Notes: generated by a model not told the origin, from the letters alone. Positions 16,273 through 25,840 are shown, counted from the stretch's first letter. The stretch: 64,000 bases of DNA from an uncultured Ruminococcus sp. (GCA_947169885.1 CAMVRM010000003.1:1-64000); one strand, 5' to 3'. Numbers and translations are program-made.

Positions 16273-18048
16273 ATGTTAGAGAACAAGGAGTTGTTGGCAG
16301 CCGCCGCTGCTGCCGATGAAGCATCGCTGACTGCACTTGCGAACAAGGGCATATACAAACGAGCGGTCAAGGATATTGAGGGCGAAACTCCCGATTTTAT
16401 TGAAGTCGGAGGTCAGGCGGTCGTGACGATAGGCGGCGCTCAATGCTCGATCACACTTCCCTTTGAGAACAGCCGCTGCACCTGTCCGTCAAGAACAGTT
16501 TGCAGGCACATAATTGCAGCTATACTTCTGTTAAAAGCGCAGGCATCAGAACTTCCTGCCGAAGAATTGCCAACGCAGGAAAAACCGCCTGAACCGACTG
16601 TACAGGAAGTCAAAACGCTTTCTGAACCCGAGACTCCCGAACCTGCCGACAAGCCCAAAAAGCTTTCAGCGGCGGCTGAGGCGGAGATCAGAGAGTGTGC
16701 GCAGATGTGTTCGGAACTTATCGAGGGCGTGCTGATACACGGGCTTGCAAGGGTCACACAGTCGGCTTCGGAGGACATGGAACTTGCGGCTGTGCGCTGT
16801 CACGGTGCAAAAATGGCAGAAGCTGAACGGCTGATGCGTGAACTTGCAAAGGGGCTTTCCGACTGCGCTTCAAGGCGTGCATCGTTCGACAGCAGAGTGT
16901 TCACAAAGCGGCTCATCGAGTGCAGTGAATACATCGGCAGGCTTATGACAGGCGAACTGAACGAAGAAATACTCGGCAGTTTCCGCAAAAAATATGACGA
17001 ACATTTCAGCAGGCTTGAAATTTTGCCGATAGGTCATCGTGAGGTGTTCGGCAGTTCTTACAGCGGTTCGGTCTATTACTTCCTGAACACCGACAGCAAG
17101 GCGAAACGCAGATTTCTGACATACTCAGACGTTCGCCCGAATTTCTACGGTAAGAACTACAAAAGAATGCCCTCGGCTGATGTGTGGGGCACGATGATGC
17201 CTATGAGCAGTCACATGAAAAAACACATGGTACTCTTAAACGCAAAAGCCACTGACGGCAGGCTTTCAGGCTCGAACGAAACGCAGATAATATCCGAACA
17301 TCGGGTGAATCTCAACTGCCCCGAGGTGCGGAAAATGGTATGCTGTGACTTTCGGGAAGCTGCGGCGGCGATGAGTGAGCGTGACCCCGAGTGCGAAGCT
17401 GATACGCTGTTTTTCGTACACCCCGAACGGCTGAAAAACTATCGCTTTGATAAAGTTACGCAAAAGCTCGTAATGGAACTCGAAGACAGCTGCGGAAACA
17501 CTGTATGCGCCGAGGTAAAATACAAGGCTGAGACTAAAGATCTGGTCGAACTGCTCGAAAAGATCTGCGAACGGATGCAGAAAAATGACGGGCTGTTTTA
17601 CACGCTGCTCGTTTCAGCTTACGTAAGTGAGGGAGAACTTAGGTTCTATCCCGTTGAGGTGTACGATTTTCCGGACGGTATCGAGATGCACAGTTATGAA
17701 CTTCCTGAAAAGTACAAAAATATGTACAGATATTCAAGGAGCATAAACAAGATAGTACAAGTCATATCGGCAGTGGACAGGCGGCTTGAAACTATCATGC
17801 TGTCGGGCTTGCAGTCGGCTGGCGGCGACTGCACAAAACTGATAAAGCACTGCCGTGACTGCGGCATGGAGGGGCTTGCACAGCTGACGGAAGCGGCGCT
17901 CAAAGCTGCTGAGAATTATCGCCACTCGACCGATTCAAACGCCGCTGATGTACTTGAAAAAATGAGAAAGCTGATGCAGTATCTTTCTGTGGCTGAAAAG
18001 AAAGCAGGAACTGTATCGGCACTTTGCAGAATGAAAGGAGAAAATTAA
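16273..18048 (+). CDS. SWIM zinc finger protein (YehQ-like)
   Basis: A 591-residue protein with an N-terminal SWIM zinc finger, C69-x-C71-x5-C77-x-H79 (CTCPSRTVCRHI), a fold that binds nucleic acid or protein. A proline/glutamate-rich linker (about 95-135) joins it to a long helical region with no recognised catalytic motif. Position and architecture match E. coli YehQ. It probably provides target recognition for the AAA-VWA module, but this is inference. It follows the VWA gene after 12 bp (GAGGAG site) and is followed by the DUF4132 gene after one base. Confidence 0.87.
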   Translation: MLENKELLAAAAAADEASLTALANKGIYKRAVKDIEGETPDFIEVGGQAVVTIGGAQCSITLPFENSRCTCPSRTVCRHIIAAILLLKAQASELPAEELPTQEKPPEPTVQEVKTLSEPETPEPADKPKKLSAAAEAEIRECAQMCSELIEGVLIHGLARVTQSASEDMELAAVRCHGAKMAEAERLMRELAKGLSDCASRRASFDSRVFTKRLIECSEYIGRLMTGELNEEILGSFRKKYDEHFSRLEILPIGHREVFGSSYSGSVYYFLNTDSKAKRRFLTYSDVRPNFYGKNYKRMPSADVWGTMMPMSSHMKKHMVLLNAKATDGRLSGSNETQIISEHRVNLNCPEVRKMVCCDFREAAAAMSERDPECEADTLFFVHPERLKNYRFDKVTQKLVMELEDSCGNTVCAEVKYKAETKDLVELLEKICERMQKNDGLFYTLLVSAYVSEGELRFYPVEVYDFPDGIEMHSYELPEKYKNMYRYSRSINKIVQVISAVDRRLETIMLSGLQSAGGDCTKLIKHCRDCGMEGLAQLTEAALKAAENYRHSTDSNAADVLEKMRKLMQYLSVAEKKAGTVSALCRMKGEN

Positions 18049-18049
18049 A

Positions 18050-21000
18050 ATGTTATACGCTGAAAGTATGATGAGTTCAAAACTTGCCGAGGCTCTCAGA
18101 GGGCTGGGCGTTCCCGAGGATCTTGTAAAAGAGGGCATGGATTTTATTGATCTGTCCGAAGAAGCGGACTATTCCAAACTTGATGATATAAAGCCCTTTA
18201 AACTTGGCAGGAGCGTTGACTGGAACAAGCATGAAAAGGTCATCAAGGCATTCAAAACAGAGATACTTCGTGAAAACAATGAGGAACTGACCTGCCGTTA
18301 TCTGAACTGGGCGTTTGCGGCAACAGGTATCGACTGCATATGGATCGTCAACGAAGATCATTACAGCACTTCTCCCGAATACCAAAAAAGGCTTGAAAAA
18401 GCTCTGACAAAGCGTTTTGGAAGCGAAAAAGCAAAAGCCGCTGCGTTTGCTGTTGAATTCTCACGTTTTGCCAATGTTTCGCTCAGGTATAGTTATCGTA
18501 AAATGCCGACAGCAGCACCTGCGGTCTGCATTGGAGCGGCAGAGTTTCTCGGCAGTTCGCCCGACTATGTTACGCTCATGGGGCTTTGCATATGTGCGCT
18601 CGATCAGTGCGATCCCGACTCCCCAGATGCCGTATCGGATAAGGCAGTCGAAATAGTGCTTGATGCTTCGGCGGCTGAGAGCAGAATGTCACAAAATGAG
18701 CATGAATACCGTCAGGTGGCATTGTGCGAAGCAGCACGTTTTTCCGAGAAGGCTGAGAAAGAGTTTTTTGCAAGAGCCAAGAACGGAAAAAGGTTAGCGG
18801 AGATCGCTTCATGGCATTTGACAGACCTGAACAGGATATGCAGTCTTGTTGAGCAGAAAGCTGACTTACTTGATAAGGAATATATTTATTTTATTGCGAA
18901 AAAGGGCAAAATCAAGAGGTTGAGTATCCTTGCAAAAGAGCATAAGGAACTTTATAAGCAGGCGATCGCTGCTGCCGATCCTCTGCTTGCAGTCGAACTG
19001 GAAAATGTTCTTGCGGAAACTGACAAGACTTATGACCGCTCTGAACTTGACCTTAAAAAGAAACTGCAAGACAAGATCACAGTTGCTATCTGCAAGAACA
19101 CAAAAACACCAAAGTATATCTTTGAGTTTTTAGAGGGACGCTGCGGTTTTGAGGAAATGTTCCCCGACGGTTCAAAATTGAACATGAGCGGCAGAGGAAG
19201 CGGAAATGCTAATTATTATTACAACGCTTACGGAAATGATGTTTTTTTTGAAAGGCTCATAACCCTGCTCATGATCTGCGATTGCGGTTACGGCAGAAGC
19301 TACACGATAAGGACCATAAGCGGTTTCAGCCTTGATTGCAAAAATGTTTCTGTGATCTTTGATGCAATGAGCAAGGTCGGCGCACCTCTCGGCATCATAA
19401 TAAATTACCTTGCACTTTACATAGATGATATGTATTCCGACAAAGAAAAGGTCATAAACGCCGCTGTGGAGTGTGCCGCAAAACAGCCCGATGCGCTTGC
19501 GGAGATCGATCCCAAAACGCTTTGTGCGACTGCAAGAGTTATCCTCACAAAGTCATTCGGTACTCAGCCGCACCGTTTCTCGAAAGAGATAATGCTTATG
19601 ACCGATGACACCAGCAAAGCAGTAAAGGCTGAACTTCTGACGATACTTTCCAAAACAGCGACCGCTGAAAATATCTCCGAACTGCTCAAAGCCAAAAAAC
19701 AAGCTAAGCGTGAACTTGCGGTAAGCATTATCGAGAAGAAAGGCGCTGACAGCTTCAAAGACGAACTCTCGGCGGCATTTGAGTCCGAAAAATCGGACAA
19801 ACTTAAAATCCGTATCGGTTCACTGCTCGGCATGAGCGAAGCTGTTGAAGAACAGAAAGAAACTGACAAGACAGACATCATCAAAAAGCTGACAAAAAGC
19901 ACCGCAAAGCTGACATGGCTCAAAGGCTTTACCTATCCGCAGGTCAAAAAGAAAGACGGCAGCGATGCTGATGAACAGACGCTCAATGCCCTGCTGATGT
20001 GCTATGCGCCGATGACTTCCGCTTCAAGGAACACAACTGCTGACTTTATCGCCGAACAGCTCGACACCTCCGACCTTGAAAAATTCGCAGGTCAGGTCTT
20101 TTCACAGTGGTGCGCACTCGGCGCTCAGGCAAAGCAGAAGTGGGTGCTTTATTTCAGCGCAGTACATGGCGGCAGAGAGATGACAGCAGTTATCCTCCGT
20201 TCGATAAAGGAATGGGCTGAAAATATGCGTGGAGCTATCGCCGCCGAAGCTGTAAGAGCGCTTGCTCTTGGCGGCAGCAGCAAAGCACTTATGGCACTGG
20301 ATTCCATGTCGAGAAAGTTCAAGAATAAACAGGTAAGGAACGCCGCAGCTGAAAGCCTTGCAAATGCGGCTGAACAGCTTGGCATAACCACCGAAGAACT
20401 TGCGGACAGGATAGTTCCCGACTTAGGCTTTGACGATAACCTTTGCAGAGTATTCGACTACGGCAGCAGACAGTTCAATGTTTATCTGCGTCCCTCGCTC
20501 GAATTGGAGATAATGAACGGCGAAAAAACTATTAAAACTCTCCCGAAGCCCGGTGCTAAGGACGATGCCGAAAAAGCATCCGCCGCATACGAAGAATTCA
20601 AGGAAATGAAAAAGCTGATAAAGAACGCTGTAACGGCTCAGCGTGCAAGGCTTGAATATGTCATGCTGTGTGACAGAAGATGGACAAGCGAAAGCTGGAG
20701 AACGCTGTTCGTTAAGAATGCGCTCATGCACTGCTTTGCGATAGGACTTATCTGGGGCGTTTATGAGGACAGCAAGCTGACTGTTACTTTCCGCTACATG
20801 GAGGACGGCAGCTTCACCACTTCTGACGGCGATGAGTTCGAGCTTCCCGAAAATGCTTCTATCGGGCTTGTTCACCCTCTTGATATTACCGAAGAACTTA
20901 AAAACGAATGGATCGAACAGCTTTCGGACTTTGAGATAACTCAGCCGTTCCCTCAGCTTTCGAGAAAGTGTTACAGACCGACTGACGATGAACTGAAACA

Positions 21001-21400
21001 AAAGCGCATAACACGCTTTGACGGCTGCGAGTTCAACAGCCTGTCGCTCATCAACAAGATGATAAAACTCGGCTGGGACAAGGGCGTTGCAGAAGATGCA
21101 GGCTGGTTCAGCTATTTTGTAAGAAAGGATCTGACCAGCCGCAAACGCAGAGAGGACGGTACTGTTGAAATTGCAGGAAATGCTGCGATGCTGACGTTCT
21201 CGGGGGCTTCTATCGTCAATTACGATTTTGAGGGCGAGGAAGTCGAGATATACAAGCTCGGTTTCTGCAAGCCTGATGTTATCCCCTACCACTACGAAAA
21301 AGACGAAAGCTATATCGACATCTCGACTGTTCCGCCGAGATATTTCAGCGAGATAATTATGCAGCTGACTTCTGTTTTCGGCGAAAAAGAAGATAAATAA
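18050..21400 (+). CDS. DUF4132 domain protein (MolR/YehI-like)
   Basis: An 1116-residue protein, the largest of the operon. The C-terminal third (about 860-1090) matches the DUF4132 family of E. coli YehI and MolR, with LVHPLDITEELKNEWI and FPQLSRKCYRP. The preceding region is alpha-helical with HEAT-like repeats, for example AEAVRALALGGSSKALMAL and NAAAESLANAAEQLG. It likely acts as a scaffold. No enzyme motif is seen, and the WGR domain found in some relatives is not obvious. GGAG precedes the ATG. It closes the five-gene set; radA follows 11 bp later. Confidence 0.87.
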   Translation: MLYAESMMSSKLAEALRGLGVPEDLVKEGMDFIDLSEEADYSKLDDIKPFKLGRSVDWNKHEKVIKAFKTEILRENNEELTCRYLNWAFAATGIDCIWIVNEDHYSTSPEYQKRLEKALTKRFGSEKAKAAAFAVEFSRFANVSLRYSYRKMPTAAPAVCIGAAEFLGSSPDYVTLMGLCICALDQCDPDSPDAVSDKAVEIVLDASAAESRMSQNEHEYRQVALCEAARFSEKAEKEFFARAKNGKRLAEIASWHLTDLNRICSLVEQKADLLDKEYIYFIAKKGKIKRLSILAKEHKELYKQAIAAADPLLAVELENVLAETDKTYDRSELDLKKKLQDKITVAICKNTKTPKYIFEFLEGRCGFEEMFPDGSKLNMSGRGSGNANYYYNAYGNDVFFERLITLLMICDCGYGRSYTIRTISGFSLDCKNVSVIFDAMSKVGAPLGIIINYLALYIDDMYSDKEKVINAAVECAAKQPDALAEIDPKTLCATARVILTKSFGTQPHRFSKEIMLMTDDTSKAVKAELLTILSKTATAENISELLKAKKQAKRELAVSIIEKKGADSFKDELSAAFESEKSDKLKIRIGSLLGMSEAVEEQKETDKTDIIKKLTKSTAKLTWLKGFTYPQVKKKDGSDADEQTLNALLMCYAPMTSASRNTTADFIAEQLDTSDLEKFAGQVFSQWCALGAQAKQKWVLYFSAVHGGREMTAVILRSIKEWAENMRGAIAAEAVRALALGGSSKALMALDSMSRKFKNKQVRNAAAESLANAAEQLGITTEELADRIVPDLGFDDNLCRVFDYGSRQFNVYLRPSLELEIMNGEKTIKTLPKPGAKDDAEKASAAYEEFKEMKKLIKNAVTAQRARLEYVMLCDRRWTSESWRTLFVKNALMHCFAIGLIWGVYEDSKLTVTFRYMEDGSFTTSDGDEFELPENASIGLVHPLDITEELKNEWIEQLSDFEITQPFPQLSRKCYRPTDDELKQKRITRFDGCEFNSLSLINKMIKLGWDKGVAEDAGWFSYFVRKDLTSRKRREDGTVEIAGNAAMLTFSGASIVNYDFEGEEVEIYKLGFCKPDVIPYHYEKDESYIDISTVPPRYFSEIIMQLTSVFGEKEDK

Positions 21401-21411
21401 CAGGTGATGAA

Positions 21412-22791
21412 ATGGCTAAACCAAAGACGATATACATATGCAGTCAGTGCGGCTATGAAACGACCAAATGGAACGGCAGATGCCCCGACTGCGGCGAGTG
21501 GAACACTCTTGAAGAGGGTGTTCCTGCCGTTTCATCTTCGTCGGCGAGAAGCACGTCAAGTGCGGCAGTAAGGGACATTTCGGAAAACATCTTCGAGATA
21601 AACGACATAGACGTAACTCAGCGTGAGATACGCTGGACTACGGGAATGTCGGAACTTGACAGGGTGCTGGGCGGCGGACTTGTCAAAGGCAGTCTTGTGC
21701 TGCTGGGCGGTGAACCCGGTATCGGCAAGTCTACGCTGCTGCTCCAGATATGTCAGACGCTGGGCGAGGATCACACGATACTCTACGTTTCGGGTGAAGA
21801 AAGCATTCGGCAGATAAAACTCAGGGCTAAACGTCTGGGCGTTGACAGCGGCAATCTTTACCTTGTGAGCGAAACAGACTGCGAGGCGGTCTGCTCGGCT
21901 ATCGCTAAGGAAAAGCCCGAGATCGCCATAATCGATTCGATACAGACTATGAACATCTCATCGCTCACCTCTGCGAGCGGTTCGGTGACACAGGTCAGAG
22001 AATGCTCCAACCTGCTCATGAAGACCGCCAAATCCCTTGAAATACCCATGCTGATAGTCGGACACGTCAACAAGGACGGCGCTATCGCAGGTCCGAAAGT
22101 CATGGAACATATCGTTGACTGCGTGCTGTACTTTGAGGGTCAGAAGAACCTCCCCTACCGCATACTCCGAGGAATAAAGAACCGCTTCGGCTCAACAAAC
22201 GAGATAGGCGTTTTTGAGATGTGCGGAGAAGGCTTGCAGCAGGTCGCAAACCCCTCAGAAATGCTGCTCTCCGGCAGACCGTCCGATGCTTCGGGCTGCT
22301 GTGTCGCCTGCATAATCGAGGGTTCACGTCCGATACTCGCCGAAGTTCAGGCGCTTGTGACAAAGAGCGCTTTCAATGTCCCGAGACGAACGGCAACAGG
22401 CTTTGACTACAACCGAATGTCGATACTTATCGCAGTTTTGGAAAAACGGCTTGGTTTCTTCTTCGGCGGTCTTGACGTTTACATGAACGTTGTCGGAGGG
22501 CTTGACATCAACGAACCTGCCGCCGATCTGCCCGTTGCGCTCGCACTCTATTCCAGCCTTACCGACAAGGTAGTTTCGCCCGACATCATCACGTTCGGCG
22601 AGATCGGTCTTGCAGGCGAACTGCGAAGTGTTCAGCGCACAGCACAGCGCATCTCAGAAGCGCAAAGGCTCGGTTTTACAAAGTGCATACTCCCTGTTTC
22701 GTCGCTCAAAGGCATCGACAGTTCAAAGTATTCAATACAGATAGTCGGCGTTAAAACGATCCGTGAAGCATTCAGCGCCGCTCTCGGCTGA
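21412..22791 (+). CDS. radA: DNA repair protein RadA
   Basis: A 459-residue RadA (Sms), a RecA-like helicase that extends heteroduplex by branch migration during recombination. The N-terminal zinc finger has C10, C13, C24 and C27. Walker A is GGEPGIGKST (99-108). The RadA signature KNRFGSTNEIGVFEM follows, and the C-terminal Lon-protease-like domain (about 290-455) includes FFGGLDVYMNVVGG. Length is standard. It lies 11 bp after the DUF4132 gene and may be cotranscribed with that operon, although radA is a housekeeping gene and no function is shared by necessity. Confidence 0.97.
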   Translation: MAKPKTIYICSQCGYETTKWNGRCPDCGEWNTLEEGVPAVSSSSARSTSSAAVRDISENIFEINDIDVTQREIRWTTGMSELDRVLGGGLVKGSLVLLGGEPGIGKSTLLLQICQTLGEDHTILYVSGEESIRQIKLRAKRLGVDSGNLYLVSETDCEAVCSAIAKEKPEIAIIDSIQTMNISSLTSASGSVTQVRECSNLLMKTAKSLEIPMLIVGHVNKDGAIAGPKVMEHIVDCVLYFEGQKNLPYRILRGIKNRFGSTNEIGVFEMCGEGLQQVANPSEMLLSGRPSDASGCCVACIIEGSRPILAEVQALVTKSAFNVPRRTATGFDYNRMSILIAVLEKRLGFFFGGLDVYMNVVGGLDINEPAADLPVALALYSSLTDKVVSPDIITFGEIGLAGELRSVQRTAQRISEAQRLGFTKCILPVSSLKGIDSSKYSIQIVGVKTIREAFSAALG

Positions 22792-22851
22792 CCGTCATAA
22801 AACTGCATAAAATATTCTTTAATGTGCATTTTTATTTGTAATATTCATTTA

Positions 22852-22880
22852 TTGACATAAACAGCAGGGTTTGTTATAAT
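22852..22880 (+). promoter_or_regulatory. Consensus promoter of the YoaK-like gene
   Basis: TTGACA (22852-22857), 17-bp spacer, TATAAT (22875-22880), 46 bp before the chosen start. Confidence 0.85.
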
Positions 22881-22925
22881 AATAATGTACAAAAGGATCA
22901 TTCTGTTTTTATGGAGGATAAACAA

Positions 22926-23591
22926 ATGGCAAACAGCTATGAGCGTTATCTTCATCGTGCAGCAACATTTGTCGGCGGCTATGCGGCGATGTATACAGTG
23001 CTTATCCGCCTGAATCTCGGCTCGTCACAAACAGTGAATCTCCTTAATACGCTGAGCGCCCTGCTCGGTGCGAACAAAAGGGAGTTTTTGCTCAGACTGT
23101 TGGGAACACTGCTGTTCGGCTGCTCAGTCTTTGCGGCTTCTTACCTGAAAAAGAAAGGTTGGACAGGTGTAAGGCTTTTATGCGGCGGTCTTTGCGCTGC
23201 AAGTTTTATAGTGCTGGGCTTCATGCCTGTTGAAGTTGACCACTGTGTCGGACTTTACCCGACTTTTATTTCAATGCCGTTTTTGTGGGTCACGTTCGGA
23301 AGTGCCTGCGGATATGCGAGCGCACCTATTTTCTCGACCAACAACTATCGTCAGCTGATCGGCGGACTTGCTGAGTATGCCGCTTCTCACGAAAAAGCAT
23401 CGCTCGACAAAGCAAAGTTCTTCGGCGGAACGCTTGTTGTTTTCCACATCGCTGCGGCGCTTTCGTGGTTCGCCTGCACTTGCTTTGCTGAAAAAGCTGC
23501 ATTCTTCGGCGTTATTCCCTGCATTGTGCTGTGTGCTTCTGAGTTAGCGCTTTCGCACGTTTTCGGAAAAGCAAAACTTCACAGAATATAA
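22926..23591 (+). CDS. YoaK/DUF1275-like membrane protein
   Basis: A 221-residue membrane protein resembling the YoaK (DUF1275) family: about six hydrophobic segments, an N-terminal FVGGYAAMYTVLIRLNLGSSQTVNLLNT stretch where relatives carry GxxD/NxxT features, and a short basic tail. The family has no settled function; transport is possible. The start is the ATG after GGAGG; the earlier tracked ATG includes that ribosome site and is unlikely. It has a perfect promoter of its own. The next gene, pnuC, is separated only by the attenuator-like RNA and may be cotranscribed. Confidence 0.7.
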   Translation: MANSYERYLHRAATFVGGYAAMYTVLIRLNLGSSQTVNLLNTLSALLGANKREFLLRLLGTLLFGCSVFAASYLKKKGWTGVRLLCGGLCAASFIVLGFMPVEVDHCVGLYPTFISMPFLWVTFGSACGYASAPIFSTNNYRQLIGGLAEYAASHEKASLDKAKFFGGTLVVFHIAAALSWFACTCFAEKAAFFGVIPCIVLCASELALSHVFGKAKLHRI

Positions 23592-23599
23592 ATATCAAA

Positions 23600-23683
23600 C
23601 GCTGCCACCGGGTAGCGCAGACTTTAAAAAGGTCTCTGTATGTATCGTTAGGTCTTTGAAGATACATACGGAGACTCTTTTTG
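23600..23683 (+). promoter_or_regulatory. Attenuator or riboswitch-like leader before pnuC
   Basis: Three helices can be drawn. CGCT...AGCG (23600-23617) is a small hairpin. AGAC (23619-23622) pairs with GTCT (23632-23635). A 15-bp terminator stem runs from 23632-23646 to 23661-23675, followed by TCTTTTT. GTCT is shared by the second helix and the terminator, so the two exclude each other, as in transcription attenuation. Only 11 bases separate the U-run from the pnuC ATG, leaving no room for a promoter. It matches no riboswitch class I know. Confidence 0.6.
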
Positions 23684-23694
23684 TTGGAGGAAAT

Positions 23695-24384
23695 ATGAAC
23701 TATTTTACTAAAACAGAACTTGCACTCTGGACAGGCTCGACAGCGGTCATAACTGCGGCTTTTTTTCTGTTCAGCATGAGCGGAGTCATAAGCCTTGTCG
23801 CATCGCTTATCGGAGTTACGGCTATAATCTTCGGTGCAAAGGGAAATCCGCTCGGACAGCTGCTCATGATCGTTTTTAGCTGTATCTACGGATATATTTC
23901 ATACGGTTTCTGCTATTACGGAGAGATGCTCACCTATCTCGGAATGACCGCTCCAATGGCGGTGCTGTCGCTTGTCAGCTGGTTCAGAAATCCTTTCAAG
24001 GGCAGCCATGCGGAAGTTGAGGTGGCAAAAACAGACCGCCGAGATATACGCATAATGCTTATCCTCGGCGGTGCTGTAACAGTTATATTTTATTTTGTGC
24101 TGAGGCTTTTCGGCACTGCGAATCTTATCCCAAGCACCGTTTCGGTAGCAACAAGCTTTTGTGCAGCATTTCTCACTTTTCGCAGAAGTGCATTCTTTTC
24201 GCTTGCATATGCGGCAAATGATGCAGTTCTGATAGTTATGTGGGTGTTAGCTTCGCTTTCCGACCGCTCATATGTTTCGGTAGCCGTCTGCTTCTGCGTG
24301 TTCCTGATAAACGACATCTACGCATTCCTCAGCTGGAGAAAAATGGAGATACGTCAAAGCAGTACCAAACAGCCTACTTCATGA
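23695..24384 (+). CDS. pnuC: PnuC family vitamin transporter
   Basis: A 229-residue integral membrane protein with about seven transmembrane segments. PnuC proteins are facilitators for nicotinamide riboside; relatives take thiamine (PnuT) or riboflavin (PnuX). The family region includes FGAKGNPLGQLLMIVFSCIYGYISYGFCYYGE and, late in the protein, the tryptophan-rich WVLASLSDRSYVSVAVCF. The substrate cannot be assigned without an adjacent kinase or a known riboswitch. The start is set by GGAGG at 23686; the tracked ORF begins inside the leader. The 3' end overlaps the convergent NagZ-type gene by 11 bp. Confidence 0.9.
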   Translation: MNYFTKTELALWTGSTAVITAAFFLFSMSGVISLVASLIGVTAIIFGAKGNPLGQLLMIVFSCIYGYISYGFCYYGEMLTYLGMTAPMAVLSLVSWFRNPFKGSHAEVEVAKTDRRDIRIMLILGGAVTVIFYFVLRLFGTANLIPSTVSVATSFCAAFLTFRRSAFFSLAYAANDAVLIVMWVLASLSDRSYVSVAVCFCVFLINDIYAFLSWRKMEIRQSSTKQPTS

Positions 24385-25729
24385 TGTTCTTGGATTTAAG
24401 CGTAAGTATCCTTGTCAGGCTTTCGTCTATGCGAGCTTCATCCAGTGTTCCGTTATTGACCGCAGTTTCAAGGCTGTCGACAGCTTCTTCAAGCTGACCG
24501 GGACAAAGCAGAATGTCAGCGCCTGCATCTATGACCTTTACAACAAGCTCGCCTATCTCGTAATGATCGGCAACTGCGCCCATAACGAGAGAATCAGTGA
24601 TAACAACACCGTCAAATCCAAGCTTTTCACGCAGTTCTCCTGTAATGATCTTTTTGGACACAGATGCAGGTTCTTCATCGAGAGACGGAACGATTATGTG
24701 ACCTATCATCACCATGTCAGCACCTTGCTCGATACCGCTCTCGAACGGAAGATACTCGTTCTGTTCAAGCTGTGCGACAGTTCTGTTTGAATATGCCGAC
24801 ATATAATGGCTGTCCTCCAACGTATCGCCGTGACCCGGGAAATGTTTTAGAGTGCAAAGCAGACCGCCGTCATGGAATCCCTTGACCGCAGCAGCGACCA
24901 GATCGGCAGCTTCTTCGTAATCATCGCTGTAAGCACGCTGACCTATTACAACATTCTCGGGATTTGACCATGTGTCCGCAACAGGCGCAAAGTCAAGATT
25001 GAAGCCAAGCTTTGAGATGTCCTCGGCTATCGTGCAAGCGTTGTCATGTGCGAGCGTTTCACTGCCCTTGTAGGTATACATCGGCTGGAACTTTGTAGTC
25101 CCGACAGTATCGGCGCAGCGTGACACATCGCCGCCTTCCTCGTCAACGCTTATAAACAGCGGCGCAGGACAGCTTTTTGCGGCATAACCCTGAGTATTGT
25201 CGATCATCTCTTTCAGCTGTTCTGAATCCTCCATGTTCTGCGCAAAGTAGATAAGACCGCCGACAGGAAATTCTTCAAGAGCGTTTTCGGTAGTCTCCCC
25301 TGCCGCTGTAACAACATCATAGTCTGTGAGTTCCTCGGGCGTGACGATAAACAGCTGACAGATCTTTTCGTGAAGGCTCATGCTGTCGATAAGCTTCTGC
25401 ACCTGCTCTGACTTGTCGGCAGGCTTTTCTTCTTTTGGCTCGGCGGCTGAACTGCTGTCGGCGGTCGTCTCAGCCTGTGAGCTTTCCGCAGGGGCGGTTT
25501 CTGCCGCCGAGACAGTCTGAACGGCTTCTGTCAGAGGCTGAGTTTCAGTCTGTGCGGAAGTTTCAGTCTCAGCCTTTGACTGCTGAATAACTTCTGTGAC
25601 AGTTTTGTCAGTGCTGACTTCTGTTTTTGTCATATAAATGATGACCAACACCCCCAGTCCTACCAACATAACGCAAAATACCGCAAGCAGTATCATTACA
25701 AGCCGTTTTCCCGAACTTATCCTGTTCAT
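24374..25729 (-). CDS. GH3 beta-N-acetylhexosaminidase-like (NagZ type), membrane-anchored
   Basis: A 451-residue glycoside hydrolase family 3 enzyme of the NagZ kind, which removes beta-linked N-acetylglucosamine, for example from cell-wall muropeptides. One N-terminal membrane helix (about 10-32) is followed by a Thr/Ala/Glu/Ser-rich linker, so the catalytic domain (about 115-445) is outside the cell. SVDEEGGDVSR, the NagZ loop KHFPGHGDT containing the acid/base His-Asp pair, and the nucleophile strand VVITDSLVMGA are present. The ATG after TAAGGAGG is chosen over a start 66 bases upstream. Confidence 0.92.
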   Translation of the reverse strand: MNRISSGKRLVMILLAVFCVMLVGLGVLVIIYMTKTEVSTDKTVTEVIQQSKAETETSAQTETQPLTEAVQTVSAAETAPAESSQAETTADSSSAAEPKEEKPADKSEQVQKLIDSMSLHEKICQLFIVTPEELTDYDVVTAAGETTENALEEFPVGGLIYFAQNMEDSEQLKEMIDNTQGYAAKSCPAPLFISVDEEGGDVSRCADTVGTTKFQPMYTYKGSETLAHDNACTIAEDISKLGFNLDFAPVADTWSNPENVVIGQRAYSDDYEEAADLVAAAVKGFHDGGLLCTLKHFPGHGDTLEDSHYMSAYSNRTVAQLEQNEYLPFESGIEQGADMVMIGHIIVPSLDEEPASVSKKIITGELREKLGFDGVVITDSLVMGAVADHYEIGELVVKVIDAGADILLCPGQLEEAVDSLETAVNNGTLDEARIDESLTRILTLKSKNIMK

Positions 25730-25766
25730 TTTTACTTCCTCCTTATTTCCTTGTATCACTATATCT

Positions 25767-25795
25767 ATTATATCACATTTTTGTGAAGATTTCAA
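25767..25795 (-). promoter_or_regulatory. Promoter of the NagZ-type gene
   Basis: Minus strand: TTGAAA (25795-25790), 17-bp spacer, TATAAT (25772-25767). Confidence 0.75.
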
Positions 25796-25800
25796 GTCCT

Positions 25801-25840
25801 AAAAAGCAAAAAGACCCGTGCAATGTGACGGGTCTTTATA
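25801..25840 (-). terminator. Terminator at the end of the EIIA-like gene
   Basis: AAAGACCCGT (25810-25819) pairs with ACGGGTCTTT (25828-25837). The stop codon of the EIIA-like gene lies within the stem, and a T-rich run follows leftward. Confidence 0.8.

Noticed and set aside
20423-21292. 289-residue minus-strand ORF opposite the DUF4132 gene
   Set aside because: Antisense shadow; the DUF4132 family match is on the plus strand.
11656-21400. Calling the Yeh-like operon a proven defence system
   Set aside because: Gene content is suggestive only; no effector such as a nuclease or toxin domain is visible and no experimental function is known to me.
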